A DNA stretch of 64,000 bases from Serratia ficaria (GTDB lineage: Bacteria; Pseudomonadota; Gammaproteobacteria; Enterobacterales; Enterobacteriaceae), in contig NZ_LT906479.1 of assembly GCF_900187015.1 (NCBI RefSeq), positions 4,712,001 through 4,776,000 of the forward strand, given 5' to 3'. Shown here in pieces: positions 38,129 through 48,942 of the stretch (the stretch's first letter is position 1; every line of letters begins with the position of its first letter). The notes beneath the pieces were generated by a model that worked only from the letters and a program-made list of their open reading frames with translations, was not told where the DNA came from and did no database searches. The translations under genes were made by a program, and so were the position numbers.

Positions 38129-39565
38129 ATGCGCGCTAAACTTAACGGACTGGTCGCGGCGGGCCTGTTTACCTGTGCATTAACCGGCCATGCCGCCGGT
38201 CTGGTGACCCCTGACAACGATCTGCGCAACGATCTCGCGTGGCTGTCCGACCGCGGCGTGATTAACGTCAGCCTGTCCACCTGGCCGCTGAGCCAGGAAG
38301 AAATCAGCTCGGTCATCGCCCAGGCCAAACCGGTGACCAATACCGAAAAGAACGTCATCGATCGCGTGCAACGCCGCGTTGATGCGTTAAAAGCCAATAT
38401 CCGCGTCAGCGGTTACGCTTCCACCGACAAGCCCGGCACTCCGCAGGGTTTCGGTCAGAATGAATACGCCGACGATCGCCTGACCATCGGCGCCGGCGCC
38501 AACGGCGAATTCTGGGACGTGCGTCTGCAGGGGTCGGTCGAAGGCGATCAGCGCGTCAGCGACGGCTCCAAATTCAATATGCAGGGTTCCTACGGTGCGG
38601 TGAAGATCTGGAACCAGTGGCTGTCCTTCGGTGAAGTTTCCCAATGGTGGGGCCCTGGCTATGACGGCAGCCTGATCCGCTCCGACGCCGCGCGCCCGGT
38701 CACCGGCTTCCTGCTGCAGCGCGCCGACCAGTCGCCGTTCGAAACGCCATGGCTGTCGTGGATTGGCCGCTGGCAGTACCAGCTGACCGCCGGCCAGCTG
38801 TCGCAATATACCGCAGTACCTCACACCAAACTGATCGGCGGCCGCTTTACCATGATGCCGACCGACTTCCTCGAACTGGGCGCCTCGCGCATCATGCAAT
38901 GGGGCGGTGAAGGCCGTCCGCAATCCTGGAGCTCTTTCTGGGATGCGGCAACCGGTAAAGACAACGATGATTCCGGCCAGGGCAACGATCCGGGCAACCA
39001 GCTCGCCGGCTTCGATTTCAAGCTGAAAATGCAGCCGCTGATCGGCATGCCGGTCAGCCTGTACGGCCAGTTGGTGGGTGAAGACGAAGCCGGCATGCTG
39101 CCGTCGAAGAACACCTATCTTCTGGGCCTGGAAGGTCACCCGGAGTGGGGTTCATCCACCATTAACTGGTCGATTGAAGGGGCGGACACCCGCGCCGACC
39201 GTAACCGCAAAAATTACGTGTATAACCACTACACCTATAAGGGTGGTTACTACCAGCAGGGTTACCCGCTGGGCCACGCCATGGGCGGCGACGGCCAGAT
39301 GTTGTCCGGCCGCGTAGAGCTGGTGCTGGATGACAGCCAGCGCTGGAGCACCCGTCTGGTGTACGCCAAGGTGAACCCGGTCAATCAGTCCATCAACCAG
39401 GCGTTCCCGAAATCCGACACGCTGAAAGGCGTTCAGCTCGGCTGGGGCTACACCTTCCCTTCCGCAGTCAAATTCGATACCAGCCTGTGGTACACCAACA
39501 GCGACGCCAGCACGGCGGACGACGTGGGCGCCGGCGTCAGCTTCGAAGTGCCGATCGATCTGTAA
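38129..39565 (+). CDS. Wzi-family outer membrane capsule-assembly protein
   Basis: A 478-residue secreted protein with signal peptide MRAKLNGLVAAGLFTCALTGHA. It has the Wzi layout: an N-terminal helical segment (LRNDLAWLSDRGVINVSLST) followed by a beta-barrel of alternating strands ending FEVPIDL. Klebsiella Wzi (476 residues) is a surface lectin that anchors capsule. No capsule genes are nearby, so here it may hold another polysaccharide such as enterobacterial common antigen or an unlinked capsule. The start is the ATG at 38129 with AAGGG upstream, since the longer frame has no signal peptide. Confidence 0.85.
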   Translation: MRAKLNGLVAAGLFTCALTGHAAGLVTPDNDLRNDLAWLSDRGVINVSLSTWPLSQEEISSVIAQAKPVTNTEKNVIDRVQRRVDALKANIRVSGYASTDKPGTPQGFGQNEYADDRLTIGAGANGEFWDVRLQGSVEGDQRVSDGSKFNMQGSYGAVKIWNQWLSFGEVSQWWGPGYDGSLIRSDAARPVTGFLLQRADQSPFETPWLSWIGRWQYQLTAGQLSQYTAVPHTKLIGGRFTMMPTDFLELGASRIMQWGGEGRPQSWSSFWDAATGKDNDDSGQGNDPGNQLAGFDFKLKMQPLIGMPVSLYGQLVGEDEAGMLPSKNTYLLGLEGHPEWGSSTINWSIEGADTRADRNRKNYVYNHYTYKGGYYQQGYPLGHAMGGDGQMLSGRVELVLDDSQRWSTRLVYAKVNPVNQSINQAFPKSDTLKGVQLGWGYTFPSAVKFDTSLWYTNSDASTADDVGAGVSFEVPIDL

Positions 39566-39580
39566 AATCTGCAGAGCTAA

Positions 39581-39604
39581 AAAAACCCGCCGCGGCGGGT
39601 TTTT
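39581..39604. terminator. Bidirectional terminator between wzi-like gene and pgi
   Basis: AAAAACCCGCC (39581-39591) pairs with GGCGGGTTTTT (39594-39604). T-runs on both strands serve the two converging genes. Confidence 0.95.
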
Positions 39605-39628
39605 TATTGGCTTCAATTCAGGCGGCGA

Positions 39629-41341
<1,713 letters not shown>

Positions 41342-41504
41342 TTATGATCTCTTTTCTTGCGATAGGCGCTAACTGTCAACGCGTGCCGCATCGTTTCAGC
41401 TTTTCCCCTATACTTTTGGCTGACAGCCTGTTATCAGGGCTGCAGAATTGTCACTGGAATGTGCCATTTTGTCGTTCATACCGTATTTGAAAGGGATCTC
41501 CTCT

Positions 41505-43313
41505 ATGGAATTATCTGCCCCGTTAATGTTGGTGGTCATCGGCCTCAGTTCGCTGCTGGCGCAGTGGCTGGCCTGGCTGCTGCGGCTGCCGGCCATTTTG
41601 CCGCTGCTGCTGTTCGGCATCGTGCTCGGGCCGGCGGCGCACCTGGTGCAGCCGGACCTGCTGTTCGGCGATCTGCTGTTTCCGCTGGTGTCGCTGTCGG
41701 TGGCGATCATTCTGTTTGAGGGCGCGCTGACGCTGCGGGTCGAGGAAATACGCGGCCTCGGCGGCGTGGTGCGCAACCTGGTGAGCATCGGCATGCTGGT
41801 GACCTTTCTGGTCATCAGCGTCGCCAGTTGGTGGCTGCTGGATTTCCCGCCGGAGCTGGCGGCGCTGATCGGCGCGGTGACGGTGGTGACCGGGCCCACG
41901 GTGATCGCCCCGCTGATGCGCGTGGTGCGGCCAAACGCCAACATCAACCAGGTGCTGCGCTGGGAAGGGATCGTCATTGACCCGGTCGGCGCCATCTTCA
42001 CCCTGCTGGTGTTCGAATTTATCGTGCTCAAACAGAATGCGGAATCCTATACCCACCTGTTCTGGACGCTGGGCACCACCGCCGCCGTCGGCCTGATCGC
42101 CGGCGCGCTGTTCGGTTATCTGCTGGGGCTGGCGCTGCGCCGCGTCTGGCTGCCGCGCTATCTGCAAAACCTGGCGGTATTGGCGATCATGCTGACCGCC
42201 TTCGGCGTCTCCAACGCCATCGCCGATGAATCCGGCCTGCTGACCGTCACGGTGATGGGCATCTGGCTGGCCAACATGCGCGACGTGGACACCAGCGATA
42301 TTCTGGCGTTCAAGGAAGAGCTGTCGGCGATCCTCATTTCGGCGCTGTTTATCATTTTGGCGGCGCGGCTGGACATCAACGCGCTGTGGCACATGGGCTG
42401 GCCGCTGCTGGGGCTGTTGCTGGCGGTGCAGTTTATCGCCCGTCCGCTGTGCATCGCGGTGTCGACCTGGCGCTCCTCCCTGCACTGGCGCGATCGGCTG
42501 CTGCTGTGCTGGATCGCGCCGCGCGGCATCGTCGCCGCCGCGGTCAGTTCGCTGTTCGCGCTGACGCTGCAGCGCAGCGGCTATCAGGGCGCCGACCGGC
42601 TGGTGACGGTGGTGTTCGCCATCATCATCGGCACCGTGGTGCTGCAGAGCCTGACCAGCGGCATGATGGCCCGCTGGCTGCGGGTGCAGCAGCAAAAGCC
42701 GCGCGGCGTGCTGATCGTCGGCGCCAACGGCGTGGCGCGCATGCTGGCGCAGGCGCTGATGAAAATGAATATCCCGGTGATCGTCACCGACAGCAGCTGG
42801 GAATACTACCGGCAGGCGCGCATGGAAGGCATCCCGGCCTATTACGGCCACGCCTACTCCGAACATGCCGAAAACTACCTCGACCTGAGCGACACCGCCC
42901 AGGTGCTGGCGCTGTCGCCCAACCGCCATCAGAACGCGCTGGCGGTCTATCACTTCGGGCATATTTTCGGTGAGGATCACGTGTTCGCCATCCGCTCCGG
43001 CGCGCCGTTGAAAGGCCGCGGCAACAGCGGCGAAAGCTCGCGCTTCCGCCGGCACGAGATCCTGTTCAACCAGGAGGCCACCTACGGCCGGTTGAGCAGC
43101 CTGATCGCCAAAGGCGCCGCCATCAAGGCGACCAAGCTGAACGAGAACTTTGGCTGGCTGGAATATCTGGAAAAGCATCAGGGGGTGATCCCGCTGTTCT
43201 GCCAACGCGAAGACGGTTCGCTGCAGCCGATCGGCGCCGGATCGGCGCCGGCCATGCCCTGCACGCTGATCGCATTGGTGCAAGATGAAAATCCCTCAGC
43301 GTCTGCCCGTTGA
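41505..43313 (+). CDS. CPA1-family cation/proton antiporter with C-terminal TrkA-N domain
   Basis: A roughly 602-residue inner membrane protein. Residues 1-390 form 11-13 hydrophobic segments of a Na+/H+ exchanger domain, with the ion-site region GPTVIAPLMRVVRP and the helix WEGIVIDPVGAIF. From about residue 400 a Rossmann-type RCK/TrkA-N domain follows (GVLIVGANGVARMLAQALM), which in this class senses nucleotides or redox state. The last 100 residues are soluble. The start ATG at 41505 has AAGGGA upstream. The transported ion (Na+ or K+) cannot be told. It lies between pgi and lysC, divergent from pgi. Confidence 0.88.
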   Translation: MELSAPLMLVVIGLSSLLAQWLAWLLRLPAILPLLLFGIVLGPAAHLVQPDLLFGDLLFPLVSLSVAIILFEGALTLRVEEIRGLGGVVRNLVSIGMLVTFLVISVASWWLLDFPPELAALIGAVTVVTGPTVIAPLMRVVRPNANINQVLRWEGIVIDPVGAIFTLLVFEFIVLKQNAESYTHLFWTLGTTAAVGLIAGALFGYLLGLALRRVWLPRYLQNLAVLAIMLTAFGVSNAIADESGLLTVTVMGIWLANMRDVDTSDILAFKEELSAILISALFIILAARLDINALWHMGWPLLGLLLAVQFIARPLCIAVSTWRSSLHWRDRLLLCWIAPRGIVAAAVSSLFALTLQRSGYQGADRLVTVVFAIIIGTVVLQSLTSGMMARWLRVQQQKPRGVLIVGANGVARMLAQALMKMNIPVIVTDSSWEYYRQARMEGIPAYYGHAYSEHAENYLDLSDTAQVLALSPNRHQNALAVYHFGHIFGEDHVFAIRSGAPLKGRGNSGESSRFRRHEILFNQEATYGRLSSLIAKGAAIKATKLNENFGWLEYLEKHQGVIPLFCQREDGSLQPIGAGSAPAMPCTLIALVQDENPSASAR

Positions 43314-43348
43314 CAGAAAGGCGATAACCGGCTATTCCTAACAGCCTA

Positions 43349-43556
43349 CTTGCGCACCCGGTGCGCAAGCCAGAAGAGGCGCGTCGCCCAGGTAGAGTGT
43401 CAGAGGAGCCGTATTCCGACGACGACACAGGAGGGGGAGCGACGCCGAGGTAGGATGATGCGCGGCGATCATCGTATCGGCTACAGGGGCTGAATCCCCT
43501 GGGTTGTCACCAGAACCGCCCCGTAGGGCGGTTGGCAAGGTGGGGCGCTTCTGGGT
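43349..43556 (+). promoter_or_regulatory. Lysine riboswitch of lysC
   Basis: The leader matches the E. coli lysC L-box closely. A 5' hairpin (CTTGCGCAC 43349-43357 with GTGCGCAAG 43361-43369) precedes P1 (CCAGAAG 43370-43376 pairing with CTTCTGG 43548-43554). Highly conserved blocks AGAGGCGCG, GGAGCGACGCCGAGGTA (near 43436-43454) and CATCGTATCGGCTACAGGGG, CTGAATCCCCTGGGTTGTCA (near 43469-43509) are present. Lysine binding is expected to lower lysC expression. I see no strong terminator between it and the lysC start, so control may be translational or Rho-linked as in E. coli. Confidence 0.95.
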
Positions 43557-43667
43557 GTACCGTAGCTTTAACCTCTACGCCTGCTCCCTGTTTACCGCTC
43601 TCCCCTTGTGCCAAGGCTATGAAATAAAGTGCCCTCTGAAGACGGCATCCCTGACACGAGGTTTTAC

Positions 43668-45035
43668 ATGACCCTAGCAGTACCCCAACATTCTACCCTG
43701 GTGGCCAAGTTCGGCGGCACCAGCGTTGCCGATTTTGAAGCCATGAACCGCAGCGCCGACGTGGTGCTCTCCAACCCGCAGGTGCGCCTGGTGGTGCTGT
43801 CCGCCTCCGCCGGCGTCACCAACCTGCTGGTGGCGCTGGCCGAAGGCTGCGATGCCGACAAGCGCAGCTACCGGCTCGATGAAATCCGCCGCATCCAGTA
43901 CGCCATCCTCGAGCGCCTGAACGCGCCGGAGGTGATCCGCGAAGAAATCGACCGCATGCTGGAAAATATCGCCATGCTGTCGGAGGCCGCGGCGCTGGCC
44001 AACTCCACCGCGCTGACCGACGAACTGGTCAGCCATGGGGAACTGATGTCCACCCTGCTGTTCGTCGAGGTGCTGCGCGCGCGTCAAGTGCCGGCGGAAT
44101 GGTTCGACGTGCGCAAAGTGATGCGCACCGACGATCACTTCGGCCGGGCGGTGCCGGACAGCGCCGCGCTGAGCGAGCTGACCCAGACGCTGCTGAAGCC
44201 GCGTCTGCAGGAAGCCCTGGTGGTCACCCAGGGCTTTATCGGCTGCGAACCGAAAGGCCGCACCACCACCCTGGGCCGCGGCGGCAGCGACTACACCGCC
44301 GCGCTGCTGGGCGAAGCGCTGCACGCCGGCCGGGTGGATATCTGGACCGACGTGCCGGGCATTTACACCACCGACCCGCGCGTGGTGCCGGCGGCCAAGC
44401 GCATCGACAAGATAACCTTTGAAGAAGCGGCCGAAATGGCCACCTTCGGCGCCAAAGTGCTGCACCCGGCCACCCTGCTGCCGGCGGTGCGCAGCGATAT
44501 TCCGGTATTCGTCGGCTCCAGCAAGGATCCGGCCGCCGGCGGCACGCTGGTGTGCAACACCACCGAAAACCCGCCGCTGTTCCGCGCGCTGGCGCTGCGC
44601 CGCAGGCAAACCCTGCTGACCCTGCACAGCCTGAACATGCTGCATGCGCGCGGTTTCCTGGCCGAAGTGTTCAGCATTCTGGCGCGCCATAACATCTCCG
44701 TTGACCTGATCACCACCTCGGAAGTCAGCGTGGCGCTGACCATGGACACCACCGGCTCCACCTCCACCGGCGGCAGCCTGCTGACCACCTCGCTGCTGAC
44801 CGAGCTGTCGTCGCTGTGCCGGGTGGAAGTGGAAGAAAACCTGGCGCTGGTGGCGATCATCGGCAACAAATTGTCCCAGGCCTGCGGCGTGGGCAAAGAG
44901 GTGTTCGGCGTGCTCGACCCGTTCAACATCCGCATGATCTGCTACGGCGCCAGCAGCTACAACCTGTGCTTCCTGGTGCCGGGCGACGACGCCGAGCAGG
45001 TGGTGCGCACCCTGCACCACAACCTGTTCGAATAA
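43668..45035 (+). CDS. lysC: Lysine-sensitive aspartokinase III
   Basis: Phosphorylates aspartate in the first step of lysine, threonine and methionine synthesis. It is 455 residues (E. coli 449). The kinase domain has VAKFGGTSVADFEAMNRSA, SASAGVTNLLVALAEG and GRGGSDYTAAL. Two ACT domains at the C terminus (residues about 310-455) bind lysine for feedback inhibition (LNMLHARGFLAEVFSILARH, DLITTSEVSVALT). The ATG at 43668 has ACGAGG upstream; the longer frame adds 13 non-conserved residues. It is controlled by the upstream lysine riboswitch. Confidence 0.97.
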   Translation: MTLAVPQHSTLVAKFGGTSVADFEAMNRSADVVLSNPQVRLVVLSASAGVTNLLVALAEGCDADKRSYRLDEIRRIQYAILERLNAPEVIREEIDRMLENIAMLSEAAALANSTALTDELVSHGELMSTLLFVEVLRARQVPAEWFDVRKVMRTDDHFGRAVPDSAALSELTQTLLKPRLQEALVVTQGFIGCEPKGRTTTLGRGGSDYTAALLGEALHAGRVDIWTDVPGIYTTDPRVVPAAKRIDKITFEEAAEMATFGAKVLHPATLLPAVRSDIPVFVGSSKDPAAGGTLVCNTTENPPLFRALALRRRQTLLTLHSLNMLHARGFLAEVFSILARHNISVDLITTSEVSVALTMDTTGSTSTGGSLLTTSLLTELSSLCRVEVEENLALVAIIGNKLSQACGVGKEVFGVLDPFNIRMICYGASSYNLCFLVPGDDAEQVVRTLHHNLFE

Positions 45036-45124
45036 GTTATTATCTTTTCCAGCGGGCGCGGCTTGCCGCGCCCCTGCGCCAACAATAAACGGTATATAAC
45101 GCGCAGGGATTTCCCGCAAAAACG

Positions 45125-45178
45125 CAACCACAAACACAACCACAAACACAACCACAAACACAACCACAAACACAACCA
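45125..45178 (+). repeat. 12-bp tandem repeat, 4.5 copies
   Basis: The unit CAACCACAAACA occurs four times in a row without change (45125-45172) plus a half copy. The plus strand is rich in C and A and has no G, so an RNA from it would be unstructured and resembles a Rho-utilisation site. It lies between lysC and panS. Copy number could vary by replication slippage. Confidence 0.93.
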
Positions 45179-45211
45179 TCGTTCTTAATTTGGCTAAGGA
45201 ATCCCACGTCA

Positions 45212-46129
45212 ATGCTGGCAAAACTCACGCGCTTATTCCCTCTGTGGGCGATACTGCTGTCCGTCGCCGCCTATTACACGCCGACCACCTTTACCGGCAT
45301 CGGCCCCTACGTCAGCCCGCTGCTGATGCTGATCATGTTCGCCATGGGCGTCACGCTGCGGCTGGATGACTTCAAACGGGTGCTGTCGCGCCCCGGGCCG
45401 GTGGCCGCCGGGATCTTCCTGCACTATCTGATCATGCCGCTGGCGGCCTGGATCCTGGCGATGCTGTTCCGCATGCCGCCGGATCTTTCCGCCGGCATGG
45501 TGCTGGTCGGCAGCGTGGCCAGCGGCACCGCCTCCAACGTGATGATCTATCTGGCCAAGGGCGACGTGGCGCTGTCGGTCACCATCTCGGCGGTATCCAC
45601 CCTGGTGGGCGTATTCGCCACCCCGCTGCTGACCCGCCTGTACGTCGACGCCAAAATCAGCGTCGATATCATGGGCATGCTGCTGAGCATTCTGCAGATC
45701 GTGGTGATCCCGATCGGCCTTGGCCTGATCGTCCATCACGCCTTCACCAAAGCCGTCAAGCGGGTTGAACCGCTGCTGCCGGCGCTGTCGATGGTCTGCA
45801 TTCTGGCGATCATCAGCGCGGTGGTGGCGGGCAGCCAGAGCCATATCGCCTCGGTCGGCCTGGTGGTGATCATCGCGGTGATCCTGCACAACGCCATCGG
45901 GCTGCTGAGCGGCTATTGGGGCGGCAAGCTGTTCGGCTTCGACGAATCCACCTGCCGCACGTTGGCGATCGAGGTCGGCATGCAGAACTCCGGTCTGGCG
46001 GCCACCCTGGGCAAGATTTACTTCTCGCCGCTGGCCGCGCTGCCGGGCGCCCTGTTCTCGGTCTGGCACAACCTGTCCGGCTCGCTGCTGGCGGGTTACT
46101 GGTCCGGCCGGCCGATCAAGAAGAAATAA
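45212..46129 (+). CDS. panS: Ketopantoate/pantoate/pantothenate transporter PanS-like
   Basis: A 305-residue inner membrane protein of the bile acid:sodium symporter (BASS) family with about nine to ten hydrophobic segments. Family landmarks are [40 protein letters not shown] and the cation-site region [16 protein letters not shown]. Salmonella PanS takes up ketopantoate and pantoate; assignment here is by overall similarity from memory, and another organic anion is possible. The ATG at 45212 has AAGGA about 11 bases upstream. Confidence 0.82.
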   Translation: MLAKLTRLFPLWAILLSVAAYYTPTTFTGIGPYVSPLLMLIMFAMGVTLRLDDFKRVLSRPGPVAAGIFLHYLIMPLAAWILAMLFRMPPDLSAGMVLVGSVASGTASNVMIYLAKGDVALSVTISAVSTLVGVFATPLLTRLYVDAKISVDIMGMLLSILQIVVIPIGLGLIVHHAFTKAVKRVEPLLPALSMVCILAIISAVVAGSQSHIASVGLVVIIAVILHNAIGLLSGYWGGKLFGFDESTCRTLAIEVGMQNSGLAATLGKIYFSPLAALPGALFSVWHNLSGSLLAGYWSGRPIKKK

Positions 46130-46138
46130 CCCTCTCAC

Positions 46139-46162
46139 CGGGGCGCAAACGGCTGCGCCCCG
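46139..46162. terminator. Hairpin between convergent panS and yjbB
   Basis: CGGGGCGCA (46139-46147) pairs with TGCGCCCCG (46154-46162). It lies between two converging genes and lacks a strong U-tract. Confidence 0.65.
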
Positions 46163-46165
46163 TCA

Positions 46166-47815
46166 TTACAGCGTGCTCGGGGTGTCTTCCCAGTCGCGAT
46201 CGTCGTCCCTCTCATCCTGATCCAGCACGTTGTAAGCCACCGCGCAGAACAGCGAGTTCAGGCGTTTCATGTCTCCCAACAACCCCAGATGCAGCGAGCT
46301 GGTTTCGATGCTCTGCACGTTCTGCTGATGCAGGCGGTCGACGTGCGCATGCGCGTAACGGCGGTCCAGGATGCGGAAACGGTGCTTGGAGCGACGCAGC
46401 CGCTTGGCGCTGGTGAGGTCGCCGGACAGGAACACCGACAGACCCAGCCGCAAATTGCCGATCAGACGCTCATGCAACGCATCCAGCTCCGCCAGCCCTT
46501 CGGCAGAGAAGGCCCGCCGCGCCGCGTGCGATTTCGCCCCCACGTCGCCGGCCATGCGTTCGATAATGTCGCCCGCCTGCTCCAGGTTGAGCGCCATCTC
46601 GATAATCTCCGCCCAGCGGCGGGAATCTTCCTCGCCCAGATCCTCCTTCTGGATCTGCGCCAGATACAGCTTGATGGCGGTGTACAGCACGTCGACGTCA
46701 TCGTCCAGCCGGCGCACCTCTTTATCCTGCCCCTGCTTGCCGTGCAGCACTTCGCGATGCAGGATCATCATATGCTCCACCACATCGCCCATGCGCAGGG
46801 TTTCGCGCGCCGCGTTGGCCAGCGCCAGCGTCGGCGTATCCAGCGCGCTGGCGTCCAGGTGCCGCGGGCGCAGGCGCGGATCGTCGGCCGCCACGTCGGC
46901 GATCAGCGTTTCGCACAGGCGCGCCATCGGCCCGGCCAGCGGGATCAGCACCAGACAGCGGATCAGGTTGTAGAACACGTGGAAGTAGATCACCAGCTCT
47001 TCGTTGCCGCCGGGCAGCCGGCTCATCGCGTCCGCCAGATAAGAGACGAACGGCAGCACCAGCACGCAGCCGATCAGCTTGAACAGCAGGCTGCCGAGCG
47101 CCACCCGGCGGCCTGAGGCGTTTTGCCCGCTGGTGTTGATCACCGCCAGCAGGCCGCTGCCGAGATTGGCGCCGATCACCAGGCACAACGCCACCTTCAG
47201 CGAGATCACGCCGGAGGCGGTCAGGGTGGCGGTCAGCAGCACCGCAGCCAGGCTGGAATAGCTGACGATGGCGAACAGCGCGCCGGTCAGGGCATCGAGC
47301 ATCACGTCGCCGGTCAGCGACGAGAACAGCACCTTGACGCCGGCCGCCTGAGTGATCGGCGTAGCGGCGGCAACGATCAGTTCCAGCGCCAGCACGATCA
47401 GCCCAAGGCCGATGAACACCCGGCCCATCTGGCCAACCCGGGTCTGCTTGCGGCTGAGGAACAGGAATACCCCGACCAGGATCAGCAGCGGCGACAGCCA
47501 GGACAGATCGAAGGTCAGCACCCGCGCCATCAGCGCGGTGCCGACGTCGGCGCCGAGCATGATCACCAGCGCAGGCGCCAGCCCCACCAGCCCCTGCGCA
47601 ACAAACGAAGTGACCAGCAGCGCGGTAGCGTTGCTGCTTTGCACCAGCGCGGTGACGCCGATGCCGGAAACGAAGGCCAGCGGTTTTCTTTCAACGCTGT
47701 CGCTTAACACGCGGCGCAAATTGGCGCCATAGACCCGCATGATGCCGGTGCGCACGATGTGGGTGCCCCACACCAGCAGCGCCACGGAGGAAAGCAGGTG
47801 AAGAAGGGTCAGCAC
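46166..47815 (-). CDS. yjbB: Na+/phosphate cotransporter family protein YjbB
   Basis: A 549-residue protein. Residues 1-300 are a Na/Pi cotransporter membrane domain with the two inverted QSSNAT/QSS-like repeats (VTALVQSSNATALLVTSF and VSYSSLAAVLLTATL). Residues about 340-530 are a PhoU-like helical domain. E. coli YjbB exports phosphate when overproduced. The start at 47815 fits the family. It lies next to lysC as in E. coli. Confidence 0.93.
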   Translation of the reverse strand: MLTLLHLLSSVALLVWGTHIVRTGIMRVYGANLRRVLSDSVERKPLAFVSGIGVTALVQSSNATALLVTSFVAQGLVGLAPALVIMLGADVGTALMARVLTFDLSWLSPLLILVGVFLFLSRKQTRVGQMGRVFIGLGLIVLALELIVAAATPITQAAGVKVLFSSLTGDVMLDALTGALFAIVSYSSLAAVLLTATLTASGVISLKVALCLVIGANLGSGLLAVINTSGQNASGRRVALGSLLFKLIGCVLVLPFVSYLADAMSRLPGGNEELVIYFHVFYNLIRCLVLIPLAGPMARLCETLIADVAADDPRLRPRHLDASALDTPTLALANAARETLRMGDVVEHMMILHREVLHGKQGQDKEVRRLDDDVDVLYTAIKLYLAQIQKEDLGEEDSRRWAEIIEMALNLEQAGDIIERMAGDVGAKSHAARRAFSAEGLAELDALHERLIGNLRLGLSVFLSGDLTSAKRLRRSKHRFRILDRRYAHAHVDRLHQQNVQSIETSSLHLGLLGDMKRLNSLFCAVAYNVLDQDERDDDRDWEDTPSTL

Positions 47816-47945
47816 GGAAGATACGCTCCATTAACGCCCGGCTCGATGGCTTATCCTGCCTGCCAGGCGTTAAAAGAACAGGACAGCGGCACGGGCGGCA
47901 GACTGTCGCTGAGAAAGGATTGCCCCTGCTTTCAGCCTGAAAAAG

Positions 47946-48938
47946 TCATGCAACTTCCCGTAATGTAACAGTTTCCAAGTGTAGCCCAATCTCGCTGCCG
48001 TCGGCGTGCAAATCGGCTACCGAGCGGTTCAGCACGTCCACCAGCAGCTCCACGCCACGCGCCTGAACGCGGTAGCGCACCACATTGCCCAGCAGGCTGT
48101 GGTTGAGGATCACCGCAGCGATCCCCTGCCCGGCAGGCAGCAAACCGATGGATTCGGGGCGAATAGCTACCTTACCGTGGTAAGGGCCGCCGGTCAAAAG
48201 CGCGGCCTGTTCGGCGCTGAGCAGGTTGTGGTTGCCGATAAACCCGGCGGCGAAGGCGTCGGCCGGCTGGGTATACAGGGTTTCCGCATCGCCGCTCTGC
48301 ACGATCTGGCCCTTATTCATCAGCACGATGCGGTCCGACAGCGTCAGCGCCTCTTCCTGATCGTGGGTGACGAAGATCGCCGTCAGGTTCAGCTCGCGCT
48401 GGATGCGGCGGATTTGTTCGCGCAGGTGCTTGCGGATGCGCGCGTCCAGCGCCGACAGCGGCTCGTCGAGCAGCAGCAGGCGCGGGCGGGTCACCAGCGA
48501 TCGCGCCAGCGCCACCCGTTGGCACTGGCCGCCGGACAGCTGGTGCGGGTAGCGCCCGGCCAGTTCGGTGAGCTCCACCAGCGCCAGCACCTCCTGCACC
48601 CGCTGGCGAGTCTGCGCCGCCGCCAGCTTCTGCATCTTCAGGCCGAAGGCCACGTTGCCATCCACCGTCATGTTGGGAAACAGCGCATAGCTTTGGAACA
48701 CCATGCCGATGCCGCGCTTTTGCGGCGCCAGCGGCACCAGATCCTGGCCCTGCAGCAGGATTTGCCCGCTGTCGACCGGGGTCAGTCCCGCTAGGCAGCG
48801 CAGCAGCGTCGACTTGCCGCAGCCGCTCGGCCCCAGCAGGGTGACGAACTCGCCCTCTTCGGCGCTGAAATCGATATCCGCAAACACCTGGGTCTGGCCA
48901 TAGCGTTTGTTCAAACGGGTGACGTTGAGATAAGCCAT
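47946..48938 (-). CDS. ABC transporter ATPase (phosphonate/phosphate-ester type)
   Basis: A 330-residue ATPase with Walker [11 protein letters not shown]-loop [12 protein letters not shown], signature LSGGQCQRV, Walker B LLLLDEPLSALDA and switch FVTHDQEEAL. A C-terminal TOBE-like domain follows (residues about 240-330). It belongs to the PotA/FbpC/PhnT class. The signature carries a cysteine (GGQCQ) where GGQRQ or GGQQQ is common. It starts 4 bases after the stop of the second permease and is the last gene of the operon. Confidence 0.9.
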   Translation of the reverse strand: MAYLNVTRLNKRYGQTQVFADIDFSAEEGEFVTLLGPSGCGKSTLLRCLAGLTPVDSGQILLQGQDLVPLAPQKRGIGMVFQSYALFPNMTVDGNVAFGLKMQKLAAAQTRQRVQEVLALVELTELAGRYPHQLSGGQCQRVALARSLVTRPRLLLLDEPLSALDARIRKHLREQIRRIQRELNLTAIFVTHDQEEALTLSDRIVLMNKGQIVQSGDAETLYTQPADAFAAGFIGNHNLLSAEQAALLTGGPYHGKVAIRPESIGLLPAGQGIAAVILNHSLLGNVVRYRVQARGVELLVDVLNRSVADLHADGSEIGLHLETVTLREVA

Positions 48939-48942
48939 CGGG

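Noticed and set aside
45125..45178. CRISPR array
   Set aside because: The units are directly adjacent with no spacers and are only 12 bp long.
45040..45228. Minus-strand frames with repeated CGCVCGCV or CLWL peptides
   Set aside because: Products of translating the 12-bp tandem repeat; not genes.
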